Assembly: GCA_964407495.1 (NCBI GenBank)
Contig: CAYOVP010000004.1
Span: 1-64,000, forward strand
Length of the DNA: 64,000 nucleotides
Direction: 5' to 3'
DNA from: JAJRZX01 sp964407495
GTDB taxonomy: Bacteria > Desulfobacterota > GWC2-55-46 > JADFVP01
Shown piece after piece: positions 9,518-17,396 of this stretch. The first letter of the stretch is position 1; every line of letters starts with the position of its first letter. The position numbers were made by a program, and so were the translations under genes. Below the pieces are notes generated by a model that made no database searches, was not told where the DNA came from, and saw only the letters and a list, made by a program, of their open reading frames with translations.

Positions 9518-9844
9518 AGGGAAAGTTGTTCTCCTCTGCGTGCAGGACCAGGTCCCCTTACGTCACCCACGGGCCGACAGGGCCTGGCACTGCTTTTCTT
9601 TCATCCCCTCTCTTTCTTCCAATAGAGGGGGGATGGTCTTACTCTTCCCTTTCTCCTCAGAAACCTCGGAACAATCGGTCCCCGCTTTATTCAGAGAGGG
9701 GGGAAGGCGGTTTTTAATCCCCTCACATTCAAGGCGGCTTACGGTTGTAAGAAAAGGGCAAAAGGCCCCTCTCTTGCCGGAACGCCTGGTTAATCAGATG
9801 TTCCTCTACTATCTTACGAACTCGCCTCCCGCTCCCACAGGTTC
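9518..9844. other. Gap between gspI and gspJ, no gene found
   Basis: 327 nt without a convincing reading frame inside an otherwise compact operon. On the minus strand a small GGGC/GCCC hairpin followed by TTTTCTT lies near 9755-9775. It could be a weak attenuator, but the stem is only about 4 bp. I see no clear sigma70 promoter in it. Confidence 0.4.
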
Positions 9845-10270
9845 TTATTCTTTTTTCTCTTCAGGCACCAACGTAGTAATGGTTACGGAGATATCCGATC
9901 CAGCCTTCTTTACAGTGATACTCTCGTTCCATAGACCACTGTATCTGCCTGTCTTGCCCTCGTATGCCCAGACAAAATTCCCATAGGGGGCCTCGAACTC
10001 GCCCCTGGCCTCGTCTGGCCTCTTTGTCAGGCGAACCTCTGCGAGTCTGGACCTTGCGAGCATTGCAGAGAGGGTACTCTCCATGTCCGCGTCCATTACA
10101 GAGAGATGATAACTGATGCTAACAAGGGCTGTTACGATGACGCCGCCGAGTATGGCGAGGGCCACCATAATCTCGAGGAGTGTAAAGCCCCTCTCGGAGC
10201 ATGCCCTTGGCTGGGCCGCTCCTGGGGCTGAGAGCAGTGAGACGGGTATATGGGGGTCAGAGATGGCCAT
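9845..10270 (-). CDS. gspI: Type II secretion minor pseudopilin GspI
   Basis: 141 residues. The prepilin signature ERGFTLLEIMVALAILGGV follows a leader of 28 residues (cleavage after Gly, Glu at +5). The ending KAGSDISVTITTLVPEEKKE and the size fit GspI. It is a pseudopilus tip component that nucleates the GspI-J-K complex. It overlaps the 3' end of gspH by 14 nt, so the two are probably translationally coupled. Confidence 0.9.
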   Translation of the reverse strand: MAISDPHIPVSLLSAPGAAQPRACSERGFTLLEIMVALAILGGVIVTALVSISYHLSVMDADMESTLSAMLARSRLAEVRLTKRPDEARGEFEAPYGNFVWAYEGKTGRYSGLWNESITVKKAGSDISVTITTLVPEEKKE

Positions 10271-10751
10271 CGAGTATCCTGACCTTGCCGGAAAAGGGGT
10301 TGTAGCGAAGGGTTACTCTCTGGTCCTCACGGCGAAGATGCAAACTGAAGGGATCAGCGCCTGCCGATGGGTTGAAGACAACAGCGGCCTGGCCCCTGGA
10401 GATAGTGCCGAGGCCCGCTATCTGAACATCTTCCATATCTATGGAGTGCCCAAGGCTCCGGCCCCTTATATCAGGGTCCGAGACCGGGACGAATTCTTCG
10501 CCGTCGGGCGAGGTCTCGACGAAGAAGGAGTCTTCTTCGGGGTAGAACCAGACCCTGTAGTACCTGGCCTCGATGGTTGCCCTCTCATCGAGATAACGAA
10601 AGAGACCAGCCATGCGGCGCGTCTCGGACCGGAAGGCAAAGTCCTGGAGTGCGCCCATGCCGGGAAAGGCTATGAGGAGGACAGAGGCGAGGATTGCCAT
10701 AACCACGACCAGTTCTATGAGCGTGAACCCGCTGGCCGGGGGTCTGGCCAC
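10257..10751 (-). CDS. gspH: Type II secretion minor pseudopilin GspH
   Basis: 164 residues from a GTG start at 10751 that overlaps the gspG stop (TGATGTG). The open frame extends further upstream, but only through gspG coding sequence, and this start gives a short leader MARPPASG before FTLIELVVVMAILASVLLIA. The processed protein shows a GspH pattern: N-terminal helix, then a beta-rich domain. GspH links the tip complex to the GspG shaft. Confidence in the start is moderate. Confidence 0.85.
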   Translation of the reverse strand: MARPPASGFTLIELVVVMAILASVLLIAFPGMGALQDFAFRSETRRMAGLFRYLDERATIEARYYRVWFYPEEDSFFVETSPDGEEFVPVSDPDIRGRSLGHSIDMEDVQIAGLGTISRGQAAVVFNPSAGADPFSLHLRREDQRVTLRYNPFSGKVRILDGHL

Positions 10752-10752
10752 A

Positions 10753-11295
10753 TCAGTCGATGTTCCAACTCTCCACGTCACTGTCAAAGCCCTCGCCGCC
10801 CCTCGCGCCGTCGGCGCCGAGGGAGAGGATGTCGTAGTCGCCGTGAAGCCCGGGCGAGGCGTAGATGTAGGGGTTGTCCCAGGGGTCAAGGGGCACCTTG
10901 CCCGTATCGAGGTACCCTCCGGTGCGCCAGTTCCGGGGGATGACGCCCACGGTAGGTCTTGAGACCAGGGCCTCGAGCCCCTGATCGGTGCTGGGGTAGC
11001 GCCCGTTGTCGAGTTTGTAGAGTTTGAGTGCAGTCTCGAAGTTCTTTATCTGGACCTTTGCCTCTGTCACCTTGGCCTCGTCGGCACGCCCGATGAGCCT
11101 GGGCGCGATGATGGCGGCAAGTGCGCCGAGGATGACGATGACGACCATGAGTTCAATGAGGGTAAAGCCACGGCTCTCCCTGAGCAGGCAGGGTCTTCGC
11201 GCCGCCTCGGCCCTGGCCGCAAGAGGGCCATCGCCACGCCACTGCATAACTACACTCTCTGCCAGCGAACCTGAATTCTCTCTTGCCCTTTTCAT
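10753..11295 (-). CDS. gspG: Type II secretion major pseudopilin GspG
   Basis: About 180 residues from the ATG at 11295. The signature SRGFTLIELMVVIVILGALA is followed by the diagnostic GspG region (YKLDNGRYPSTDQGLEALV) and the C-terminal calcium-binding-loop region ending GFDSDVESWNID. It forms the pseudopilus shaft. The start is uncertain: candidates are TTG at 11322, ATG at 11295 (GAGGAG 13 nt upstream) and ATG at 11247 (25-residue leader). All leaders are longer than the usual 6-10 residues. It begins within about 40 nt of the cysN stop, so it is probably co-transcribed with cysDN. Confidence 0.93.
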   Translation of the reverse strand: MKRARENSGSLAESVVMQWRGDGPLAARAEAARRPCLLRESRGFTLIELMVVIVILGALAAIIAPRLIGRADEAKVTEAKVQIKNFETALKLYKLDNGRYPSTDQGLEALVSRPTVGVIPRNWRTGGYLDTGKVPLDPWDNPYIYASPGLHGDYDILSLGADGARGGEGFDSDVESWNID

Positions 11296-11334
11296 TATCT
11301 CGGATGCTCTCCTCGTCTTCAAGGCCCATAGGGC

Positions 11335-12564
11335 TCAGAGTATGATACCTCCTGCCACTGGGTAGCCGCCGTGTTCGAGGACAAAGCGGCCAGTCTCCTG
11401 TATCTCGGAGAATGAGTCCACGGCCACTGGTCTGCTGAGTTTTATCTCCACCTCGGCCACCTCTGATGGTTTTATCACAGAAGAGTCCCTCTCCACAACC
11501 TCTATGGAGGCAGGGTCGAACCTCTGGTAGATCCTCTCTATCACCCCTTCCACATCCTGGGTGGCGCACTTGAAGGAGAGGGGTCTGCCTATGGTATAGT
11601 CCTTGTCCACCATCCAGAAGATATTGGCATGTACAGAGTCCGTGACGCTGGGCCCTGCCTTGTCTACGATTATCTCTCCACGCCCCAGTTCAGCGCCCTC
11701 CACGATGACGCCGATGGAGTCTCCTGCAGGGGCCTCCTTTATTCCGTCCTCGAGGAATTTTCTAATCTCCTTTATCCTTGCCTTCCTGTTCTCGGGAAGC
11801 ACGATGACCTCCTCACCGGCACGAAGCACACCGGCCTCCACCCTGCCCACGACGACCTTCTCGCCATCTATCTCGTATATGTCCTGCACCGGGAACCTGA
11901 GCCCCCTGTCTGTAGCCTCCTTGGACTCGAAACTATCGAGGGCCTCGAGAACTGTGGGCCCATCGTACCACTTCATGTTCTCTGACCTCGCGGCCACGTT
12001 GTCGCCCTCCATTGCCGAAATGGGTATGGTGTACGAGGGCGCTATGCCAAGTCCGGTGAGCACGTCCACTATATTCTTCTTGACCGTGGTGAAGGTCTCT
12101 TCAGAATATCCCGTAAGGTCCATCTTGTTAAGGAGCACGGCCACCTGCCTGATGCCCAAGAGAGCGAGTACGTGGCAGTGCCTGAGGGTCTGTTCTTCCA
12201 CGCCGCGCGCCGCGTCCACGAGCATAATGGCGGCCTCTGCCTGAGAAGTGCCGCTTATCATGTTCTTCAGGAACTCCCTGTGCCCAGGGGCGTCAATTAT
12301 GACATACCGCCTTCTCTCGGTCTGGAAAAAGGTATGGGCTATGTCTATGGTAATGCCCTGGTCGCGCTCTTCCTTGAGGTTGTCCATTACGTGGGCAAAC
12401 TCTATCTTGCCGTCTTTACTACCAGCGGCCCCGGAACTCTCCTTTATCTCCTCAATCTTGTCGGGCGAGAGGCACCCCGTGTCATAGAAGAGCCTCCCAA
12501 CAAGGGTACTCTTCCCGTGGTCCACGTGCCCTACTATCACTATGTGAAGTTCTTTTTCTTCCAT
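11335..12564 (-). CDS. cysN: Sulfate adenylyltransferase subunit 1 (GTPase) CysN
   Basis: 409 residues, an EF-Tu-like GTPase. G1 is GHVDHGKST (about 12-20), the switch region is ERDQGITIDIAHTFF, G3 is DAPGH, and G4 is NKMD near 147. Domain II (about 225-315) and domain III follow. In the family CysN uses GTP hydrolysis to drive CysD-catalysed synthesis of adenosine 5'-phosphosulfate from ATP and sulfate. It is shorter than the roughly 475-residue enterobacterial protein and has no fused APS kinase (CysC), and no separate cysC is visible. It lies 24 nt after cysD and directly before gspG. Confidence 0.9.
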   Translation of the reverse strand: MEEKELHIVIVGHVDHGKSTLVGRLFYDTGCLSPDKIEEIKESSGAAGSKDGKIEFAHVMDNLKEERDQGITIDIAHTFFQTERRRYVIIDAPGHREFLKNMISGTSQAEAAIMLVDAARGVEEQTLRHCHVLALLGIRQVAVLLNKMDLTGYSEETFTTVKKNIVDVLTGLGIAPSYTIPISAMEGDNVAARSENMKWYDGPTVLEALDSFESKEATDRGLRFPVQDIYEIDGEKVVVGRVEAGVLRAGEEVIVLPENRKARIKEIRKFLEDGIKEAPAGDSIGVIVEGAELGRGEIIVDKAGPSVTDSVHANIFWMVDKDYTIGRPLSFKCATQDVEGVIERIYQRFDPASIEVVERDSSVIKPSEVAEVEIKLSRPVAVDSFSEIQETGRFVLEHGGYPVAGGIIL

Positions 12565-12588
12565 TACCGGTTCTCCTCTTGCGTTATC

Positions 12589-13392
12589 TTACATGTACCC
12601 CAGTGAGCGGAGTTTCTGCATGGTATAGGCGTCTTCCTTGTCCTGAGCCCGACCCGCCCTCTCCGAGGTCTTGGAGTTCGTTATCTCGGCTATAATCTCA
12701 TCTACGTTCGAGGCCGTGGACTCGATGGGGCCGCAGCAGGGCTGGCACCCGATAGAGCGGAAGCGCTTGCCTTCCTTGCTGAAGTAGAGTTCCGATATGG
12801 GCAGGTTCTCCCTCTTCACGTACTTCCAGATATCGAGTTCCGTCATGTGGAGTATGGGGTGGACGCGCACATGGTCCTCGCCCTCGGACTCGGACTTGTA
12901 CTGGTCCCAGAGTTCTGCTGGCTGGTCTTCGTAGTTCCACCGGAAGTTCTCGTCGCGTGGAGAAAAGACCCTTTCCTTGGCCCTGATACCGTGCTCGTCG
13001 CGGCGGATGCCGAGGAGAAGTGCCTTGAAGCCATACTTGGCAATGGTCTTTTTCAGGGCATTGGTCTTCAAGGTGTTGCAGCAATCCAGTTTGCTGCCCT
13101 TTCCAGGGCCCATGCCCGCCTCGAGGGCCTTGTCGTCGCGCCCAACGATGAGGTCGAGGTCCCACTTCTTGGCGTACTCGTCGCGGAACCTGTACATCTC
13201 TGGAAACTTGTAGCCCGTGTCTATGTGGATGACCGGAAAGGGGATCTTACCGAAGAAGGCCTTTCTGCAGAGCCAGAGGAGGGTGGTGGAGTCCTTTCCA
13301 ACAGACCAGAGCACGGCGATATTACGGAACTTGTAATAGGCCTCCCTGATGATGAAAATACTCTTGTTCTCGAGCATTGTTAGTTGATCCAT
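12589..13392 (-). CDS. cysD: Sulfate adenylyltransferase subunit 2 (CysD) with extra cysteines
   Basis: 267 residues of the PP-loop/PAPS reductase superfamily. The ATP-binding loop is WSVGKDSTTLLW (about 29-40). The GIRRDEHGIRAKERVFSPRD block and the C-terminal KTSERAGRAQDKE block are CysD hallmarks, and the partner cysN follows. Odd points: it lacks about 35 residues present before the conserved Gly-Cys in enterobacterial CysD, and it carries a Cys-Cys pair (DCCNTLKTNAL, near 102) and GCQPCCGPIES (near 214). Cys-Cys plus Cys-x-x-Cys at these places recalls the iron-sulfur ligands of assimilatory APS reductases. I call it CysD from the partner gene and C-terminus; a metal-binding variant or reductase-like role cannot be excluded. 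AAGGAG lies 5 nt before the ATG. Confidence 0.85.
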   Translation of the reverse strand: MDQLTMLENKSIFIIREAYYKFRNIAVLWSVGKDSTTLLWLCRKAFFGKIPFPVIHIDTGYKFPEMYRFRDEYAKKWDLDLIVGRDDKALEAGMGPGKGSKLDCCNTLKTNALKKTIAKYGFKALLLGIRRDEHGIRAKERVFSPRDENFRWNYEDQPAELWDQYKSESEGEDHVRVHPILHMTELDIWKYVKRENLPISELYFSKEGKRFRSIGCQPCCGPIESTASNVDEIIAEITNSKTSERAGRAQDKEDAYTMQKLRSLGYM

Positions 13393-13420
13393 GGTATCTC
13401 CTTCTTATTGAATTACAAGG

Positions 13421-14773
13421 TTAATCCGAGAGAAAATCGAGTATTATGGCGGCAAGGGCCTCTATATGGAGGCGCCCATCCGTGACCTGGCCCCTGGGCA
13501 GTATGGCGTGCGCATCGTGGCGCGTATGCATGCCCGTGAACCTGCCCTTTCCGAATATATCGGTCTTATTGAAAGAACTCTTCAGGTCAAAGCCAGGGTT
13601 TGCGAGGCATACGAGATCAGGCCCAACCTCGGCGGCCGGCCCGCTGTAGAGTTCGTCCTTGTCATATATCCTCTTTATAACCTTCCTTCCCTCGAAGTCG
13701 AGTGAGCCGAGAAGCCCCTTTATCTCCTCTACCACTGCCGCGACATCTGCCCCGCTCACCGCGCCCTCGGGATATTTGCCGGCCCGGTTTAGGTATATTC
13801 GTGCAGGCTCCATGGCAAAGGCCTTTGTGGGGGCCTTTACCTGTTCGAAGTACTCGCGGGACTCATCGAGGTGCAGTATGCCCTCCCTCTGAAAGAGCCT
13901 GTTCACGTAGACCTCTTTTTCGAGTACCGTGAAGCCGTGGTCTGACATGGTCATGAAGAGCCCCTCGCCTCCGGTCTTCTCGAAAAAGCGCGAGAAGAGT
14001 TCTCCCACGATATCGTCTATCTTCTTGTAGAAGTCTATGAACCTGCCGTGGTACCTGTGTGCCTCGTCGAAGGCGGCATCAAAGAAGAAGTGGTGAAGGC
14101 GGTCCGTCTCGGTGATTACGGCGATAAAGAGGTCCCAGGGCTCGGTCTCCATGAAGTGGGTGTACGCCTCCATGCGCTTGTCGAGCACGTAGTCCAGTTC
14201 CTCGAAAAAGGCATCCGGGTCTGTGGCGGCCTTCGTGGCGTCGACGTCTGAGCGATATCCAATGGACTTCAGGTAATCATAGGCGCTTGCCGGGTATGTG
14301 CCCTTCTCAAGGTCTATGCAGACAAAACCCGCGGTGAGGACCCCGTTGAGCCTTGCCGCAGGGTATGTCTCTGGTATGTTCATCACAACGGAGTAAAGGG
14401 GGTCCGGGAAGCGGCCCCTGTAGCGGTCCAGAAGGGTAGACGTCTTGTCTCCAGAGGTGCCGCCTATGATATCCCAGATGGAAGGGGCGCCCATGTGCGA
14501 GTATGATGGAAAGTACATGGAGTAGGAGCCTGGTTTCAGGTCCATGAAGCCGTATATACCGTGCTCGCCTGGGTTCACTCCAGTGAGGAACGATGCCCAG
14601 GAAGTGGACGATACGTCTGGTATCGATGCATCCATCTCGTGGAGGCCGAAGCCGCTTGAGAGTATCTCTTCAAGGTGCGGCATGAGGCCGCCTTTCATGT
14701 ACCTTGTCAGAAGCCCCTCTGAGACGCCATCGAGGCCCACGGCAAGGCATCTTTTCCTCTTATTCCCTGACAA
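13421..14773 (-). CDS. Type I phosphodiesterase/nucleotide pyrophosphatase family protein
   Basis: 450 residues from a TTG start at 14773 (GAGGGGG 5 nt upstream); the open frame continues 18 codons further, without a ribosome-binding site. Alkaline-phosphatase-superfamily features: LAVGLDGVSEGLL (first metal Asp), PDVSSTSWASFLTGVNPG with a Ser in the nucleophile region, VITETDRLHHFFF, and MSDHGF near 285 (metal Asp-His). No signal peptide is seen. Two relatives lie at 30117 and 32958. It heads the operon with cysDN and gsp, so a role in handling phosphate or sulfate esters is possible, but the substrate is unknown. Confidence 0.8.
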   Translation of the reverse strand: MSGNKRKRCLAVGLDGVSEGLLTRYMKGGLMPHLEEILSSGFGLHEMDASIPDVSSTSWASFLTGVNPGEHGIYGFMDLKPGSYSMYFPSYSHMGAPSIWDIIGGTSGDKTSTLLDRYRGRFPDPLYSVVMNIPETYPAARLNGVLTAGFVCIDLEKGTYPASAYDYLKSIGYRSDVDATKAATDPDAFFEELDYVLDKRMEAYTHFMETEPWDLFIAVITETDRLHHFFFDAAFDEAHRYHGRFIDFYKKIDDIVGELFSRFFEKTGGEGLFMTMSDHGFTVLEKEVYVNRLFQREGILHLDESREYFEQVKAPTKAFAMEPARIYLNRAGKYPEGAVSGADVAAVVEEIKGLLGSLDFEGRKVIKRIYDKDELYSGPAAEVGPDLVCLANPGFDLKSSFNKTDIFGKGRFTGMHTRHDAHAILPRGQVTDGRLHIEALAAIILDFLSD

Positions 14774-15383
14774 TGCTGCCCCCTCTGTAATAAGCCTGTT
14801 TGATGATACTCTACTACCCCGCCGCAATGGCAGGGAGAATGGTTACCTACATTTAAGGTGGATCGTTTTTCCTTATTATCTTCTATCCTGGACGGGTGTG
14901 ATGTATTGAGACATGATCCCGAGGTTCTCTCGACTGGACTCAACAGGATGGCAGATGACGGCTACAGGGGCCTGGCCCAAGGACGCATGTACCTTGCAGT
15001 AGCCATAACGCCCCAATGTCTTATTATACCCGGCTGGAATGTCTTTTCAAGGATAAAAGCCGTGGCCAGGGCATGGAGCGCTCTCCCTGGTAGAACTCTC
15101 TGTAATTGCCCCCTTGTCTTTCCGATACCCCCATGATGCACCCTGTATCTATCGCTGCATACCCACCTATAGACGCCTCCCCTCTGGTGCAGGCAAGGGG
15201 CAACCTGCCAGTCTCTTTCCCATCAAGGCGGGTCTCTGAACAAGGCGCTATCTCCGAGAGGTCCAACCGGCTGGGGAGCGCAGAGAAGGCCCCGTCGACA
15301 GTATCTACCTCGTATTATTCCACAGGAATCACCATCGAGTCAAGGCGGAGAGGGCTCTCTTCCCTGGCAGTGCAGTAAAGAAC
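14774..15383. other. Non-coding leader and promoter region upstream of the phosphodiesterase-cysDN-gsp operon
   Basis: About 610 nt. Small open frames on both strands show no recognisable protein and lack good ribosome-binding sites. The minus-strand promoter at 15023-15050 lies in the middle, giving a leader of about 240 nt before the first gene. I recognise no known riboswitch in that leader. The remainder (15051-15383) shows nothing I can name. Confidence 0.5.
15023..15050 (-). promoter_or_regulatory. Sigma70-type promoter of the phosphodiesterase-cysDN-gsp operon
   Basis: On the minus strand, -35 TTGAAA (15050-15045), 16-nt spacer, -10 TATAAT (15028-15023), a 5/6 and 6/6 match to consensus. 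Predicted start of transcription is near 15016. No other promoter of this quality was seen before the first gene of the operon. Confidence 0.6.
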
Positions 15384-15417
15384 CTCCCTGCCGGCCATGG
15401 TCCTGACCGGCAGAGAG
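15384..15417 (-). terminator. Hairpin downstream of the subtilisin-like protease gene
   Basis: The inverted repeat CTCCCTGCCGG / CCGGCAGAGAG (one mismatch, 12-nt loop) begins about 12 nt after the stop codon of the protease gene. On the minus strand only a short T-rich stretch (GGTTCTTTA) follows, so it is a weak or imperfect terminator. Confidence 0.5.
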
Positions 15418-15428
15418 ATTGACGATAA

Positions 15429-17051
15429 TCATGGGGTAATGGTGTATGGGACTATATCCTCGTCGTAACTCGTACCCACTACCTCGGCCCTTCCGGCTAT
15501 CTTGTAGGTGCCTGGCGCTATGGTGCTGGGAACGGTCTTCGTAAAGTTGGCTGTAACCGGTGTACCAGGGGCCACGTTGAGTGTCCGGGAATCGAGCGCC
15601 ACCTCATGCCCATTGGGGAAGACTGCTACTACGCTGGCCTTTACGGAATGGACTGCAACGTCGGTATTGTTGATGGTCACAGAATAGGAGATGCTTCCGC
15701 CACGGGCCACGGTTGTGGGCCCTATGGGGGTCACTGTCATGGTCACTGCCGGCGGCGGCAGAAGGAGTGTGTTATTTAGATTGAGCCTTCCACCGGTTCT
15801 GACCGGCAGACTTGCATGGTCCACCCCGGCCAATATGCGCCACTTTACCTCGTTTACAGTAAGTGTAGGGTCCATTGCCATGAGAAGCGTGGCGGCGCCG
15901 GTTACGTGAGGGGTGGCCATGGACGTACCGTCAAAGACGCTGTAGGTATTGTTCGGCGTGGTGGAGAGTATGCCTACGCCTGGGGCTGCAAGGTCAACGG
16001 AGACGATGCCCATGTTGGAAAAAGTGGCCAGGGCATCGTTGTGGTCCGTGGCGGCAACGGATATGATATTGGATAGGTTGTATGCCGATGGATACTGTGG
16101 ATAGGTGTCTGTGTTTACACCATCGTTACCAGCAGCGGCAACGAAGACGCTGTTCGAGGCCTGTATGGCGTCGTACTCGGCCTGTGTATAGGAAGTACTC
16201 CCGTAGGAGTTGTTCGAGACCCTCACGCCCATGGAGGCCGCATAGTTGACGGCGCTGATTATGTCTGATGTGGAGGCCGAGCAGAGTACGAGAAAATATG
16301 TCCTGAAGACCTTGAGGGGCATTATCTGCACGTTCCAGTTCACGCCAGTGACACCAACACCGTTATTGCCCACCGCACCTATGGTGCCGGCGGTGTGCGT
16401 GCCGTGGCCTCCGCATGCGGCATCCGTATCCGACGGGTCGTTGTCATTATGGGCGAAGTCCCAGCCGTGCACGTCGTCTATATAACCATTGCCGTCGTCG
16501 TCTATGCCGTTGGCCGGTATCTCACCTGGGTTGGTATACACATTCGCGGCTATATCCGGGTGGTTCATGTCCAGGCCCGTGTCTATATCTGCCACCACCA
16601 TGTTCTGGTCACCCGTGAAGAGAGCCCAGGCCTCGGGGGCGTCTATGTCGGCGTCAAAGGTGCCGCCTGTCTGGCCGGTGTTATTGAGGCCCCAGAGGTT
16701 GGAGAAACTGGGGTCATTGGGCGTATTGGGGGCTACATCGAGGTAGCGCAAGGCGTTTAGTTCGGCGTACTTCACGATATCGAGGCCCTTGAGTATCCTC
16801 ACGGCCCTCTTAGCCGTACCCTCTGGCACCTTTACGTGAAGGACATGGATGCGGGCAAAGCGCTTCAAGATCTTTCCATTAACCCTCGCAAGGGCCCTGT
16901 CCCTGGCGGCCTGACTGACGCCGTCATTGAATCGGACGAGTAGTTCACCTGGCACAAAGGCCGGCCTGTCGTCTGCCTGTGCGGCAACGGCAAGGCCTCC
17001 AACGGCCACTACCAAAACAATTATCAGGATTCCAAAACTCTTTCGTAACAT
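15429..17051 (-). CDS. Secreted subtilisin-like (S8) serine protease
   Basis: 540 residues from the ATG at 17051, which has AGGAGG 7 nt upstream. The open frame extends 33 codons further but without a signal sequence at its start. Signal peptide about 1-27 (ending VAAQA); an I9-like propeptide (FVPGELLVRFNDGVSQAARD, about 32-105); then the S8 domain with the catalytic triad in VADIDTGLD (Asp near 155), GHGTHTAGTIG (His near 215) and GTSMATPHV (Ser near 375). A C-terminal beta-sandwich of about 105 residues (opening VTMTVTPIGPTTVARGGSIS) resembles the C-terminal domain of the SBBP protein at 62371. It is a single-gene unit beside a type II secretion operon, so it is a plausible substrate of that system (inference). 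Confidence 0.93.
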   Translation of the reverse strand: MLRKSFGILIIVLVVAVGGLAVAAQADDRPAFVPGELLVRFNDGVSQAARDRALARVNGKILKRFARIHVLHVKVPEGTAKRAVRILKGLDIVKYAELNALRYLDVAPNTPNDPSFSNLWGLNNTGQTGGTFDADIDAPEAWALFTGDQNMVVADIDTGLDMNHPDIAANVYTNPGEIPANGIDDDGNGYIDDVHGWDFAHNDNDPSDTDAACGGHGTHTAGTIGAVGNNGVGVTGVNWNVQIMPLKVFRTYFLVLCSASTSDIISAVNYAASMGVRVSNNSYGSTSYTQAEYDAIQASNSVFVAAAGNDGVNTDTYPQYPSAYNLSNIISVAATDHNDALATFSNMGIVSVDLAAPGVGILSTTPNNTYSVFDGTSMATPHVTGAATLLMAMDPTLTVNEVKWRILAGVDHASLPVRTGGRLNLNNTLLLPPPAVTMTVTPIGPTTVARGGSISYSVTINNTDVAVHSVKASVVAVFPNGHEVALDSRTLNVAPGTPVTANFTKTVPSTIAPGTYKIAGRAEVVGTSYDEDIVPYTITP

Positions 17052-17254
17052 TAACGCCTCCTCGTCTTGATGTGTTGCTCCTTTTGCAAGATGCCTTCTG
17101 CCCGCCTTGAGCCGGGCATTCATTGAGACCTGGAGATTGAGACCAGGCAATTATCACAAGGGCCCCTGAAGTACTTTTGGGAGCCACCCAGAAGACCATA
17201 TCGAGTCTGCCAGGGAGAGAACTCCAGGTGGAAAGAGGGCCCACCCCATACTCA

Positions 17255-17272
17255 ATATAGCATATGCTATAT
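17255..17272. promoter_or_regulatory. Perfect 18-bp palindrome, possible operator
   Basis: ATATAGCATATGCTATAT reads the same on both strands, and lies about 205 nt upstream of the protease start codon. It could be a protein-binding site for a dimeric regulator or form a small structure in the leader. No known regulator site is recognised. Confidence 0.4.
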
Positions 17273-17354
17273 CAGGCGTCCATACTTTTTTGAATCAATC
17301 ATAAAAATTTCCCCGAAATCCCCAGATCAGCCCCCCAAGTTCCATGAAAACCTC

Positions 17355-17382
17355 GGCTTATTATACCAGTCCGCCTTAAGCC
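17355..17382 (-). promoter_or_regulatory. Extended -10 promoter flanked by an inverted repeat
   Basis: Minus-strand TGGTATAAT (17368-17360) is a consensus extended -10 element with no good -35. It lies within the inverted repeat GGCTTA (17355-17360) / TAAGCC (17377-17382). Transcription would start near 17353 and reach the protease gene. The repeat arms overlap the -10, which would suit a repressor site. Confidence 0.4.
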
Positions 17383-17396
17383 CCTTACCCTCCACT

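Larger units (their letters stand above)
17052..17396. other. Leader and promoter region of the protease gene
   Basis: 345 nt between the O-antigen polymerase-like gene and the protease, both on the minus strand. It contains an extended -10 promoter (17360-17368), an 18-bp palindrome (17255-17272) and about 300 nt of presumed leader. No strong terminator for the upstream gene was found here. Confidence 0.5.

Noticed and set aside
14858..15378. Several open frames of 80-92 codons on both strands upstream of the cysDN-gsp operon
   Set aside because: They overlap one another, lack ribosome-binding sites and recognisable domains, and one covers the promoter.
17052..17250. Riboswitch or sigma54 promoter in the protease leader
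   Set aside because: A GGCA...TTGC-like stretch near 17085-17105 has the wrong spacing for a -24/-12 element, and no conserved riboswitch core was recognised.
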